Assembly (NCBI GenBank): GCA_959347315.1 | Contig: OY365811.1 | Span: 36,911,206 to 36,975,205 of the forward strand | Length of the DNA stretch: 64,000 nt | Direction of reading: 5' to 3' | DNA from: Bimastos eiseni | Taxonomy: Eukaryota; Annelida; Clitellata; Crassiclitellata; Lumbricidae | Shown: positions 21,673 through 32,628 of the stretch, piece after piece | Layout of the letters: each line of letters begins with the position of its first letter | How positions within the stretch are numbered: position 1 is the stretch's first letter | Notes under the pieces: model-generated | The model's database searches: none | What the model saw: the letters and a program-made list of their open reading frames with translations, nothing else | Told to the model about the DNA's origin: nothing | Program-made: the position numbers and the translations under genes

Positions 21673-22755
21673 TCAGTTGTAGTAGTCGTGGTTAGTGGTT
21701 CTTTCCACCGTCTCCGACGGAGTGGACGAAGCCCTGGCAACATAGGTCGTCGTTCGGGTCATTCCCTCTCCACCAGGGGCCATCACCTGCTCCTGGAAAG
21801 GTGCGTTGTTCGGCCCAGGATGAAACAGTTCAAGCTGTTGCTGCGGCAGATTGGTCCCACCATCCAGGAACCTTCTTGTGTAGGCTAGAAAGACGCGCCT
21901 TCCCTTACGCGATGGGGGTGCTCCTCTATGTCCCCAATCGGTTCCACCCTTGGGGAGCGCGGGCCCTGTGACTCTCCCCTGGTTCCACTCGGACCCCGTC
22001 GAGTGATCGGGGGTGAGACGCGGTCGCTTCCTGCGCCTCGTAAAGACGGAAGCGAGGCTGCGTCGCATCTGCCAACAGGTGTTGCGCAGGGTGCGGGTGC
22101 TGAAGACCATGTATAAGAGGGGGTTGAGGGCGCTGTGAGCCAGGGCCATGATCTCACTGAAGGACAGGGCGTGCACGATCTGGATCCTGTAGTCAGTGAA
22201 TATCCGGATCAGACTGATGACAAAGTACGGCGTCCAACAGACCACGAACCCAACGATCACCGAGAGAGTCATCTTGACGACAGTTCTCTTGGAGGACATG
22301 CTCGCCTTAGCCGGGAGCACTACGCGGTTGGCCCTAGCGACCGGTTGGCCCCCCGACATGGGGAGTTTGGCCTGGCAGGCGGATCCACGGGCGGCGAATG
22401 GATCGGCCTTGCGTGACGTCACGAAATGGATCTTAGGGGTGTCGATGGATCGGCCACCCGTTCGGATCCAGACGATGCGGATGATGCTAAAGTAGCAGAA
22501 TGACATGATGGCCGTTGGAACGACGAGGATGTACGTTGTCATAAAGGAGAAGTAGAGCTTGCGTTGCCACTCGGCCGTGTACCCGACGCTCTTGCAGGTG
22601 AGGATGACCTGACCGTCGGAGGGTCGTTGCTCCTCCGCCTGTACGAAGATGAAGAGCTGGGGAGTGGCGAAGAGGAGCGCCAGCGACCAGGACAACGCCA
22701 TCTTTCGACAGATGTGAGGAGGACCGCGAAGGGACTGCAACGGTTTAACGAGGAC
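21673..22755 (-). CDS. Peptide-type GPCR, exon 2 (TM4 to C-terminus)
   Basis: The second exon of a class A GPCR spans 1083 bases including the stop and follows a CTTTACAG acceptor (reverse complement of 22756-22763). Joined in phase 0 after the DRYQ of exon 1, it reads VLVKPLQSLRG. TM4 (W259 in LSWSLALLFATP) follows, then ECL2 with Cys290 (ILTCKSVGYTAEWQ) that can pair with Cys209 of TM3. TM5 contains VVP and ends in IIRIVWIR. The third loop is about 60 residues, TM6 has the CWTPYF motif (409-414), and TM7 has ALNPLLY (NPxxY, 447-451). The C-terminal tail of about 140 residues begins with basic clusters (TRRRKRPR). IVWIR after TM5 and the SIDRY context recall NPS/CCAP receptors; TAEWQ in ECL2 recalls corazonin/GnRH-type receptors. 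The subfamily is therefore open. Confidence 0.92.
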   Translation of the reverse strand, partial: VLVKPLQSLRGPPHICRKMALSWSLALLFATPQLFIFVQAEEQRPSDGQVILTCKSVGYTAEWQRKLYFSFMTTYILVVPTAIMSFCYFSIIRIVWIRTGGRSIDTPKIHFVTSRKADPFAARGSACQAKLPMSGGQPVARANRVVLPAKASMSSKRTVVKMTLSVIVGFVVCWTPYFVISLIRIFTDYRIQIVHALSFSEIMALAHSALNPLLYMVFSTRTLRNTCWQMRRSLASVFTRRRKRPRLTPDHSTGSEWNQGRVTGPALPKGGTDWGHRGAPPSRKGRRVFLAYTRRFLDGGTNLPQQQLELFHPGPNNAPFQEQVMAPGGEGMTRTTTYVARASSTPSETVERTTNHDYYN

Positions 22756-22863
22756 CTGTAAAGAAAAGTCACGAGTGTATATGCTAAGACAACAAGACAA
22801 GACATGTATGCACAGACGTAAGGTGTTTGTGTTGGCATATGTGTGTGTTTATTATGTATGTAT

Positions 22864-22910
22864 GAATATATATATATATTTATTTATATACATATATATA
22901 TATATATGGG
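22864..22910. repeat. AT-rich simple repeat
   Basis: TATATATATATTTATTTATA followed by CATATATATATATATA inside the GPCR intron. Confidence 0.93.
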
Positions 22911-23034
22911 AATGTACATGCATACATAGATTGACACGTATGTGCACATACACACATATATTAATATATACACTTATACATTTGTGATATTTTTATTTTA
23001 TTATTAGTTATTACCGAAATTTTGTGCCATTCTT

Positions 23035-23240
23035 CTTAAAACATTTTTTGCTCAGAAGTGCACAGACACGCCATTACAGCACAATTGCAGTTGTACTGCA
23101 GAGAAATATTATTGTGCGTGAAGGACTTGCTCAAGGTCCCTACGCAGTGACTGACGCTTCGGAGCAGGGTCGAACCCCACTCACTCAGCGCACTGAGTGT
23201 TACGGACCAACCGCTCTAACCAATCAGCTACTGTACCACA
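23035..23240 (-). mobile_element. tRNA-derived SINE
   Basis: On the - strand: GTAGCTGATTGGTTAGAGCG (A-box region), GGGTTCGACCC (B-box, 23178-23168), then the body GGGACCTTGAGCAAGTCCTT and GTACAACTGCAATTGTGCTG. The body words recur at 61485-61660, 41510-41860 and 49845-49965. It sits in the GPCR intron, in the same orientation as the gene. Confidence 0.85.
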
Positions 23241-23279
23241 CAGCAATGCAAACATAGAAACGGCATATACATGTACATA

Positions 23280-23680
23280 GATGTATATATAACATACATA
23301 TATACATACATAAATACATACATACATACATACATACATACTTACATACATAAATACATACATACATGCATACATACATGCATACATACATACATACATA
23401 CATACATACATACATACATACATACATACATACATACATACATACATACATACATACATACATACATACATACATACATACATACATACATACATACATA
23501 CATACATACATACATACATACATACATACATACATACATACATACATACATACATACATACATACATACATACATACATACATACATACATACATACATA
23601 CATACATGCATACATACATACATACATACATACATACTTACATACATAAATACATACATACATACATGCATACATACATA
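23280..23680. repeat. (TACA)n microsatellite, about 400 bp
   Basis: Nearly uninterrupted CATA/TACA tetranucleotides with rare TACATAAATACA and ATGCATAC variants near both ends. The flanking variants are mirrored left and right, as expected if the array grew from the middle. It is open in most frames on both strands; none of those frames is coding. Confidence 0.98.
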
Positions 23681-24659
23681 CGCAAGGAGAGTAAAGCTCC
23701 TACGGGACCAACAAAAGTCCCGCTAGCGGAGCCAACCCTAACTCATTTTGTAGCCAAGCAATAGTTGGGAGTAATTGGTTCTGAAGCTTGATGATAGATG
23801 GCATTACCTTCAACAGGTAGATTTGCACCTGCGATTGTAATGATGACAGGGATGAGTAAGTGCTTAGACACCGGCTTACGTGAATACACCCAATCATCAG
23901 TTGGATTCGAGCCTAAAGACAGTTATTTCTTTTGATTATATTTATAGGCCATGTGCAAACAAAGTCAATTACTTATGTTAATAGAACAAGGTTCAATTTG
24001 ATTGAATTGTTTTTGCCAATCATTATTATTTCTTTACCAATGGGTGAATTCATCTCCTTACCCCATTAGGGGTGATGGGGATAATCAACGCTCAGTCGCT
24101 GATGTTACCCATTATCGGAGCATCACGCTCATCGTTGAGGTTGTTATAACATCATCCTAAGTTATCACTAATTACCAGCCTAATTAATTATCAATGTATT
24201 GTGATAAAGCATCCAGTCATTCATGCAGTAATAGATGATTGCCCGTCCAAAGGTAAACGCCTTCAACTAGATTTCAGATAGGGCCCACTCACAAAGAAAG
24301 TCACGGCGTAGTTGGCCATCGATATTGGGCTTAAAGTTCGCAGAAATGCGCAAAGGAAAGGAGTGGCCCATTCCCACGTCGGAAACGACGGTTCCGCATC
24401 CATTGTTTGAAGTATAACTAATAATCGCCCGCTGCCTAGAGTGCTGCATTGACGACTACGACGGTTTCGTGTGCGTTGCCGCGTGTCGCTCCTTAGCGAA
24501 TGGTCACTAAAAGAGGAGCGTCACATAAATGTTGTCTTCATGACTGACTTCATGACATCGTGTTTATGATGTTAAATTATCTAACAGGAAGAATTAACTC
24601 TTAAACGAACACTCGAACGTGTGAATTACTTGATGGTGATGATGAAGGCAGATCTATTT

Positions 24660-24850
24660 GGTCTTACGCCACCCGGGGATGAAATGAGTGTGGTGGTTTC
24701 CCATTGTTCACAGACCATTATGGGTGCTTCACAAGTGGGTTATGGATGAGCAACTTGTCCAAAGTCGCAACGCTGAGAATTGAGGTGGGTTCGAGCCTGC
24801 GACCATTCGGTTACAAGGCCCAGAACATACCGCTACGCCACCGTGTCCCA
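24660..24850 (-). mobile_element. tRNA-derived SINE, second subfamily
   Basis: The - strand reads GGGACACGGTGGCGTAGCGG (A-box), then CCTTGTAACCGAATGGTCGC, then AGGCTCGAACCCACC (B-box, 24799-24785). This is a good tRNA-like half with a body ending in GGAAACCACCAC. The copy at 52185-52370 matches throughout. It lies inside the GPCR intron near the exon 1 donor. Confidence 0.85.
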
Positions 24851-24889
24851 TTCATTTAATGTTGATTAATGAATTACTATTATAGGTAC

Positions 24890-25597
24890 CTGATATCGGT
24901 CAATGCTCATGGCCGTCAGTAGAAAGGTCGTCGAAGCGAGGGTGACGATCTGACCGTAAACTATGACCTTACAGGCGACTGCCCCAAGCACCCACTCTCC
25001 GAAGGCAACGAACAGGATCTCCGTCGTCATGGTAACGAAGCAGACCATGAGGTCACCGACGGCCAGGTTCAACAGGAAGACACTGACGCGCTTCCGGCGA
25101 AGACTAGCGTGACACGTGATCACAGAGATGAGCGCCGTGTTTCCGACGAGAGTCAGCGCCATGAGAACAGCAATGGTCGACACGCGGAAGATCACTTCCG
25201 GTGTCCAGACGCCCTCCGCTCGGGACTCTTCCGGAAGGACCGGATATCCATCGCCGACGGGAACGCCGTGACTCAGGTTGCGCAGCGTCGTCAGCATCGT
25301 CGGATGCGGTGGTAGGACGTCCGCGAGGAAGTCGTCGTGGTGGTGAGGGTGGATGGGATTCAGTTGGATGTGGTGGTGGTGGTGGTGATGCGAGGAAGGA
25401 GAATGGTTCGCGTTCTTTTCCAGCTGACAGGAGCTGTTCGCTGGCATGAGGAACCGCGACTCATCGATTTGCGATAAAAGGAATTGGGAAAACGAGACAG
25501 CGGACGAGGAGGAGGAGGAAGAGGGGAACGAGGAGGAGGAGAATGGGAAGGAGGAAGGTGATGTTGCTGAATGCAATCTGTGTCCTCCCACTGCCAT
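24890..25597 (-). CDS. Peptide-type GPCR, exon 1 (N-terminus to TM3)
   Basis: The first exon of the receptor encodes 236 residues. It ends exactly at Gln of SIDRYQ with a CAG/GTACCT donor in phase 0. The first about 130 residues are extracellular and unusual: a Ser/Phe-rich start, an MPANSSCQ segment, a His cluster (seven His at about 70-76, then HPHHHDD) and N-glycosylation sequons (NSS, NHS, NLS). TM1 carries the conserved Asn (LVGNTAL, Asn153), TM2 the LNLAVGDL motif (Asp182), and TM3 the disulfide Cys209 and DRY (233-235). The start at 25597 is the first ATG in frame; Met51 (MPANSS) is an alternative that would drop the low-complexity region. A preceding 5' UTR exon is not excluded. The complete protein is 596 residues, long for this class mainly because of the N- and C-terminal extensions. 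Confidence 0.9.
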
Positions 25598-26128
25598 CTT
25601 TCAGTTCAAGAAAGACCTGATAAAAATTACGACATGAGAATCATTGTTCTGAGAAACAAGCCTGTGACGTCCCCGGAGGTAGGTTACGAAGCCGTTCAAA
25701 TGGCGACAGGAAATTACACCACTATGAATGGAAGGGCTGAAACATATTAGAAACGAGCCATCGCGTTACAACGATATACATCGTAATCAGAAAGTCACAC
25801 TTAATATAAATAGTACTTCGTGCACAAAAAATAGTTAAAAGTTTGACACATTTAAAACTGGTATTTATAATTCACTCGGTTGAAGTGAAACTCTGATTAA
25901 TTTAGTACGCAGCTCATGTCCATATCATAAGTGGCTACCAAGTTACGTTATTATTATATTTATTTAAGTTCCATTTTAAAAATAACGAGTTGAAGTCTAT
26001 AGATATTTATGATCCAACCTAAGCTTGACGTCGTTAATAGTTATATCTAAGCCAACAGTTTACCTATATTGAAGCACAACCAGCGAAGGAGAAAAGGGGA
26101 GAAATTATATGAGTAGTTGTAATATATG
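25598..26128. other. Region upstream of the GPCR start
   Basis: AT-rich, unique-looking sequence 5' of the GPCR. It should contain the 5' UTR or promoter if exon 1 is the first exon. No TATA or other motif could be called with confidence. Confidence 0.4.
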
Positions 26129-26177
26129 TACTATCTGTATTAGTAGTAGCAGTAGTAGTATTAGGTGGAGTAGTAGC

Positions 26178-26227
<50 letters not shown>

Positions 26228-26405
26228 GGAAGGGGAAGTTGTAGTAGTAGTTGTAGCAATGATAGCAGCTGAAAGGGAAGGCCTTGTAATAGTAGTAGAA
26301 GGAGTAGCAGTAGTAGGCAATGACGAGGATGATGATAACGACGATGATGACGACGACGACGATGACGATGATGCTGATGATGATGACGATGACGATGATG
26401 TGACT
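26129..26405. repeat. (AGT)n and (GAT/GAC)n trinucleotide repeats
   Basis: A (AGT)n array at about 26142-26226, with weaker copies to 26315, then GATGATAACGACGATGATGA and relatives at 26318-26400. Poly-Ser, poly-Leu and poly-Asp frames are read-through. Confidence 0.94.
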
Positions 26406-28539
26406 TGGGTATTTTTATTATTAACGATACATATGACTTCATGCCTATATACTTGACTTGTCTTCTGTTACCGTTTCTCTTCAGATGACTTCTGCCTGTT
26501 TTCCGTAGCCAAACATTGCTGGCCACTCGAGTCCTCTCGGTCTCTGGTCCAAAGCCTCTCAATTCGTCCGATTAATTCTTTGATCTTATTCAAATCCAAC
26601 TGAAGTCTCGTCTCTTTCAACATGCTCACAGACCGTAGACTGACTTCTGGATTCTCTGATCCTCAGGACTCAAACTGGATCATAATCCGCTTTGATCATA
26701 CTAAATATCACTCGAAGCGACCGTCGTCTCATCTCGTCGGTATATTATGATTATATTGTATTTGATAATTCATATTGCGCCGTTATAGACAATGGGCATT
26801 CAGTAGTGCTTCCAGCGCGAGAACTCCGTGAATTGAAAAGCGCTATTTAAGGTGAAGAATTGCAGGAAAAGTCCCAGAAGGAATGGGAACGCGTGGAGAT
26901 GAGGAAAAGGCATTCCATAGGGTGAGCTCAATGTCGACAGACTGATCAAGTTGAGGTCACAGTTGTCCTAACTCGCGAAACAAGAATAGCGACGTCAGGG
27001 AGTCACCGTGGCATAGATCTGATGCAAGCAGCCTACACAACAGTGTGTTATTGCCTTCGATTGGATTTCATTAGACTATAGATTACATATACACTGCTAT
27101 ATAATATAATATATAATATATACACTGATATATCTGCATCATTGTATGCATATAGAAACGTTAACATATAAAGATGCCTCCATTAACCCGTCCATCCGTC
27201 CGTCCATCCGTCCATCCATCCATCATATATATCGCAGAGTATAGAGTGAATGTTTAGCGACTATTGATATCTTTCGCATAGTTAACATAATGAAATGGCC
27301 ATAGCTAATGTCATTAGCTCCGTCGAGAAATTTACTTTATCGTCTGTGTGAGCTTAGGTTCATATAGGCCTACTCCTAAACACATAAAATGCATATAATC
27401 AACAGTCCTAACTTCCTTTACGGCTCAACAGCCATTGCACAGAGCACGATTCAATGGTTCAGTTACTCTATAGCTAATATGCTTAAGAACGTTACATAGT
27501 CTAAGGTCGTGGCATAATCTGCTTGACGCATGCTATAGCCTTTCCGTTCACATTTTACCAAGGGTTGGTATAAATCTGTAGTCTCCATGAATAGTATTCA
27601 CATTGAGATGACCCTAACTATAGCGAAACCACTCGATCCATAATTGGGTCTCCAGGGTGATTTATTTTTTACTGGTAAAAAAACTGTTGTTTTGTTCATT
27701 TACTTTCTGGCAAAAAAGTATGATATGATATATTAGTAGGTCGTACGCTGATCAATAGAATAGTAATATTTATCTTATTACATAAAAACAACTTATATAC
27801 ATGAGCCTAATCAAGTTGGCGCAATTCCATAAATGGATTTTTCAGCTGCAACCCGCCTGAGGCCCTTTTGAAGCAGACAAAAGACTGCAGACAACATCGC
27901 CTTAAAAAAAACTACAAAGGGCGCATAATTGAACTTCTGAGGGCTCTGGGCATCATGTGTATACGATACGATAATAATGATGTTCTATGTTGCTTAAATT
28001 ATATAAATATATGTATATATATGTATTTATATATAGACTATATATCTACGAGAATCATTATTATATATAGACTCCATATATGTATGATATTCAGTATTAG
28101 GATTAGTATTAATATAGGATTAATATTTAATATGAGGTATTAGGATTAGTATCAGAGGATGTACTGTGAGAGGCGCTTTATAAATCCGTAAATAGAATAG
28201 AACAGTATTATGCTTAGACAATGTAATATATAATTTTATATATGTATTATATAAATATTATAGTTTCATGTATATATATTTTTATTTACACACATGATAT
28301 GGAGTTGAATGGCGAAATTGCTTGGATGTAAAGGTTCACACACAGCCCTATGTTCTTCAGTCGTCTCAAGCAGTCTATATGCTTGCCCTTCTTTTGTAAA
28401 TCGTGAAATGTAACATTTGTGAAATGTAACAGTAGGACTATACTATGTTTCGCCTCAATTTTACAGCCATCTGTAGGTGAGTTACACCTTGCAAGGCGAG
28501 TGTTTATCCTTCATAGTCAGATCATTTTCTAAGTTGAAT
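26406..28539. other. Intergenic region
   Basis: No gene recognised. Contains a short CCGT/CATC repeat at 27190-27225, AT-rich patches near 27100 and 27990-28270, and a GGCGCTTTATAAAT core at 28172-28185. Confidence 0.5.
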
Positions 28540-28690
28540 CAAGCAGGGTGCGACAGGACAAGTTAGCAACTCTGCCCATGTTCGTACTCTGACCGTGCCA
28601 GTCCCAAGCCTGGTTAAAGGAGGAGGGCGGCGTGAATGAACTTTGTTATCACAGTGTCGTTAAACTGCAACAACCGCCAGAACAAGTTTG
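28540..28690. repeat. Dispersed repeat (partner at 32335)
   Basis: TTCGTACTCTGACCGTGCCA, GTCCCAAGCCTGG, GGAGGGCGGCGTGA, CACAGTGTCGTTAAACTGCA. The block at 32335-32460 shares TCGTACACTCTGG, GTGCTAGTCCCAAG and ACAGTGTCGTTAAGCAGCA in the same order. Confidence 0.65.
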
Positions 28691-28779
28691 TCTTTAAAAT
28701 GACATAAAATCACTCGTTTCTTTTGAATTCCATCAACAATTACCCATATACAAGGAAGAGTATTCGTGATGCTCATGCC

Positions 28780-29002
28780 ACTTCATTGAGTATCGTTGAC
28801 AAATAAAATTGGGGTCAGGTCTGGGACATGAGAAACGTCCTATAGTTCACGCTGTCGTCGGAGATAGACCACAGCCTCAGAATATTAATTATTATTAATA
28901 ATCTATCTCATGCAAAACACGGAAAAGCAAAGAAACAATTATTATTAGATGCATTCTGTGTTTATTACAGTCCAACCTGATACATGGTGTCAGAAGTTAC
29001 AG
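28780..29002 (+). mobile_element. Possible LTR-element boundary with primer-binding-like site
   Basis: The sequence ...CCAACCTGATACA ends at 28984 and is followed at once by TGGTGTCAGAAGTTACAG. A terminal CA directly followed by TGG and a GTGTCAGAAGT core resembles the LTR end and tRNA primer-binding site of Ty3/Gypsy-type elements. No gag or pol domain follows, and no second LTR was matched in the window, so this would be a truncated remnant. Confidence 0.3.
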
Positions 29003-29289
29003 CGGTTTGGTCTAAGCTAGGGACCTTTACACGTGACAGCATCATTGTAAGCATCGAACCCGGATGTCAGCTGCAATGGTTTCATAGGGCAGTGGAACAA
29101 TTTGCCAAAGAGGCTAAATTTAGACCGCAAGAACTGAGGATAGCGATTTATAATGGTGGGTGGGGACCACGTTCCTACGGTGCAGTGTTTTGGGTTCCTA
29201 TATATGCATAGTTTCGGCGACATCGAAAATAGAGAATTGAACAAAAGGATCTCGTAAGCCTTCTACGCATTTGAATGTTGCTGCGCTCC

Positions 29290-29345
29290 CTAAATCAATG
29301 AAGCCTTTAAAGGTCACATCCTCCTACATTGGCGACGACAAAAGC
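29290..29345 (+). mobile_element. Second possible LTR end/primer-binding-like site
   Basis: CATCCTCCTACA ends at 29328 and is followed by TTGGCGACGACAAAAG. TTGGCGACGA after a terminal CA is also seen in Gypsy-like elements. It lies about 340 bases from the first candidate, with no element protein between. Weak. Confidence 0.2.
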
Positions 29346-30767
29346 TAGGAGAGATTTTTGACTTGTCTCTTTGTGATTTGCCGAGACTTGTCAGAACTTG
29401 CGGGAAGAATCGACCATCTGCGACCGAATTCTTCGTAGCACACGCGTGGATAGTATACCCTGGAACCAGTATGGAAGGGATATGACGCCGATGAAAACTG
29501 GGTCAATGACGCACATTACGTGTGTGGCAGTCACGTTTGATTTTGTTAACGAAATTAAACGGCTTCATATTTTTAACTTGCAATAAAGAAATTAAAATTA
29601 TATGTATTCAGAAGAAGATTTTTTGACTGGAGTAGTAAAAATTTGGATGAATTTCTGGCGATTATTAATGCGTTCAAAGTTATCCTGCCAAGTACCCGGA
29701 TGTCACTGTTTTCATTACTTAGCCGACAACAGATATCGCCAACGTATAAGAAAAGACGATCACTGATTGGGTGACATGTTATGGCTTCATATCCCTTACA
29801 TATGAGTCGCCTTTCATTCCGCGACTTGCTCTCACCTCGTCAATCACCTTTTGCAAACTCATAAAGTCATTGTTATTACGCGACCGGGAGACATTGTACG
29901 CCGTCCATTTGACCAGATAATTATCTCACAGACGGATAGCAACGGAACAGCCTATTCGCTGCTTGATTAACATTTGAACCCATGTGAGAGGAAGACACAC
30001 TTACAGCAAGAGAGACACACACACAGAGACAGAGAGATAAAGAGATAGAGGGGTCACGAACAGAAAGTGAGGATAGCAGACAGCAGTGTAGATATATAAG
30101 ATGATGCGGAGGCAGTGAACTAGGATTGACTAAATGGCTGACCGGATGTTGGTCAGGAAAGGCGATGTCCAAAGGAAAAAGGCTGCCTCTTCACGATCTT
30201 CAACCCGATGCGTAATTCCCGTCGGAAGTTCCCGTTACAGACCACCTATCCTTCCGTTTCTTTGTCTGTCTCTGTGTATGTCCTTCCCCGTTTCTGTCGA
30301 TGTTACCCTCTATCCTTATCCCATCCGTCAGTCCGTCTGGCCATCCCTCCAGCACCCTAACCATCCCTCCGTCTCTTCATTCTTCGTTTCTCCTTCCGTT
30401 CTTTTTCCTTCCTTCCTCCCTTATTTCCGTCTTTATTTTCATCATTCCTTCCTTCCTTCCTTCACTATTTCCTTATTTCCTGCCTTTTTCCTTCCTTATC
30501 TCCTTCCTTCCTTCAACCTTCCTTCATTCCTGCTTCATTCATGCGTAATCCTTTAGCATGGGAGTGTTACGTAACTTACGTTTCAATTTCTCTGTTACAG
30601 TGTTACTGTAATGGTGAAGCCTTGACGTTTCCGCATTCACCCATTGATTCATGTTATTGTAAATTCAAAACAAGATTTTCAATGGAAATCAAACTCTCTG
30701 GTAACCGGATACGGACCTCCACTCAACAAGGGCCACTGCACAATCGCCACTCCTCATATGATACGAC
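29346..30767. other. Intergenic region
   Basis: Contains a CACAGAGA-type tract (29999-30040) and a long TTCC/CCTT pyrimidine-rich tract (30240-30540). Open frames over the tract are compositional. No gene called. Confidence 0.5.
30240..30540. repeat. Pyrimidine-rich (TTCC)n-like tract
   Basis: Imperfect CCTTCCTTCCTTCC and CCGTCCGT words over about 300 bases. A (TTCC)n core lies at 30446-30465. Confidence 0.85.
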
Positions 30768-30850
30768 GAAGCATTCGTGAATAAGAGGGTGACTCGCGTT
30801 TAGGTTTAGAGCAGCGCCTTAGAAATGTAATTCAGACACGCCTCAGAGCT
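30768..30850 (-). repeat. Short interspersed repeat, AGCGCTCGTGAATAA family
   Basis: GAAGCATTCGTGAATAAGAG, GGTGACTCGCGTTTAGG, GCAGCGCCTTAGAAATGTAA. A diverged copy in - orientation. Confidence 0.65.
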
Positions 30851-31039
30851 GGAGACTCGATCTAATAATGCAACACACGCACACACACACGATAGGTCAC
30901 TGTGCAGATTCAAACACATAAAAACAGCTAGGAATTTGCATCTAGACGAGACAAAATGACTTACTTTTATATGGAAATGTCTAATCCGCTCGCAACGTCT
31001 CTGGCCAAACTGATGCTTCGAAGGGTTTGCATCATTCAA

Positions 31040-31610
31040 TTCCTCTCTAAGCTTCTTCATTCCTGGATGTCATGTCGTCAGGTCGCCTCTCAAGTCTCCC
31101 TCATTGCTTCTAAAACTCAATTTATCTGGTTTGGACCTTCTCGGCAACTTCAGAAGCTTGACTTCACTCTCCTATCTGAAAGATCCCATTCCACTCTTTC
31201 TTGTAAGTTTTCGTGACCTGGGCGTTGGGCTGTATACCCTTGATAGTTCACTTACTTCAATCTAGCACATCTCTAAACTCATACGGTCCTCCAGGCTCCT
31301 CCTATTTTCATATGAGGCGTCTAATCTTCTAGACTCAGTGGGATCTTGCCCCCAAGAGATACCTGGCTGGCGTAATACTTTGTCCCCATTCGGCTTTTTC
31401 CTTCGGTCAACTTTGTTCGTCCAATAGGTTTGACCTCTTTGTTCCTCGTTCTATAGAACTGCAACGGTTCAGCATCTATCCTTTGCTTCAATAAATCCAG
31501 TTGTCTGGAATGCGCTTATAACTCGCACTGTTAGCGTTATAATTCTATCAGGTAATCTCCCATCCGTTTTAGATTTTCTAAAAGCCGTCTTCTTCTCGCG
31601 AGTCCCTATC
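31040..31610 (+). mobile_element. LINE reverse-transcriptase fragment (C-terminal half)
   Basis: The translation includes SKTQFIWFGPSRQLQKLDF at about 31105-31165, then FRDLGV, HISKLIRSS and, further on, NALITRTVSVIIL-like text in other frames. This matches the region after the catalytic box in CR1/L2-like ORF2 proteins (KTQ.IWFG, DLGV, HI..L.RSS, VWNALP). Many stops and shifts mark it as an old dead fragment. Confidence 0.65.
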
Positions 31611-32334
31611 CACTACCTAGGGAGTCCGACTCCCTACTGGGAGCGCATCGGTGAACGGTGCAACATACGGATCTCATGAAAATTATGGAATAGGATGGGA
31701 CCTAAAACGTACGTACCCAGCTAGCAATCCCTTTGCCATTCTATTGAGCCAACTTGCAGGGTCAGTCCATCAACAGAAACCCACATCCAAACCCCCTGGA
31801 AATAGGTTGGATTCTGTCTCCCTGATAGATCGTAAATACAAACCAGAAGCGGTCGTTTCTAGTGTTAACTAAATTGTCTATGGACCTACTGTTAAATAAT
31901 TTAATTGGCATTCAGTGTTGTTACTATGTTGTGAAATTAATGTTCATTGAGGTCAATGAGATGGTGCTCTATGCTATGTACCGTTGTCAAGCATCATGCA
32001 ACTCATGTCATTTCAAATCGCTTCATGTTGTCATTTATAAGCAATGCAATTATGGCTGCATATAGGGTGATAATATCTATCAAATGGACGCAGAAAAGTG
32101 GAAGATATTTAACTGTAAAATGTGGGGAAATAAACCCAGACACAATAATTGTTACCTGAAATTCCGTCTATCCACTGGTAGAGGCTCGAACCGACGTTAT
32201 TGTCTATCCGAAAACAAGAATCTCCTGTTCCAGGGTTATATTCGACAGTCGAGATTGAAACAATGAAAAGAGACAGACTGATCCTAAAATATTCATAAAG
32301 CGAACGTTTCGCTCAAATTATGTTCACAAGGTCA
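31611..32334. other. Intergenic region
   Basis: No recognised gene or repeat. Short open frames between 31651 and 32266 overlap each other in different frames and lack protein features. Confidence 0.45.
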
Positions 32335-32460
32335 ATCAAATACCAACCCCGTCGCAGCTCGTACACTCTGGAAGTGCTAGTCCCAAGTTGGAGAAATTAG
32401 GAAGGTGACGTTGATCATCTTTGTACAGTGTCGTTAAGCAGCAAATAACAAACCAGACAC
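32335..32460. repeat. Dispersed repeat (partner at 28540)
   Basis: GCTCGTACACTCTGGAAGTG, CTAGTCCCAAGTTGGAG, GTACAGTGTCGTTAAGCAGC. Same family and orientation as 28540-28690. Confidence 0.65.
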
Positions 32461-32628
32461 GACTATGATTATTATTCATGAAAGGATTCCGCGCAATGGA
32501 CAAATAATTATTTCTTCTTTAGTCAAGGATTGTGTCAGACTGTTTATAATTACAAAGCGTCTGTAGAAACCTGAAAACTGCGTTCGTTGGACGATGATTC
32601 TTCCCAGCCAAGGACTGCGTCTGGCTAT

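Larger units (their letters stand above)
22756..24889 (-). other. Intron of the GPCR gene
   Basis: A GT-AG intron of 2134 bases in phase 0, on the - strand. It holds AT-rich simple repeats (22860-22910), a SINE (23035-23240), a 400-base (TACA)n array, and a second SINE (24660-24850) close to the donor. Confidence 0.85.

Noticed and set aside
23181..23764. Long Met-Tyr-Val-Cys and His-Thr-Tyr-Ile frames on both strands
   Set aside because: Caused by the period-4 (TACA)n array.
24660..24850. Possible genuine tRNA gene
   Set aside because: A and B boxes are present, but the acceptor stem does not close well and the same unit recurs with a body at 52185, so it is a SINE.
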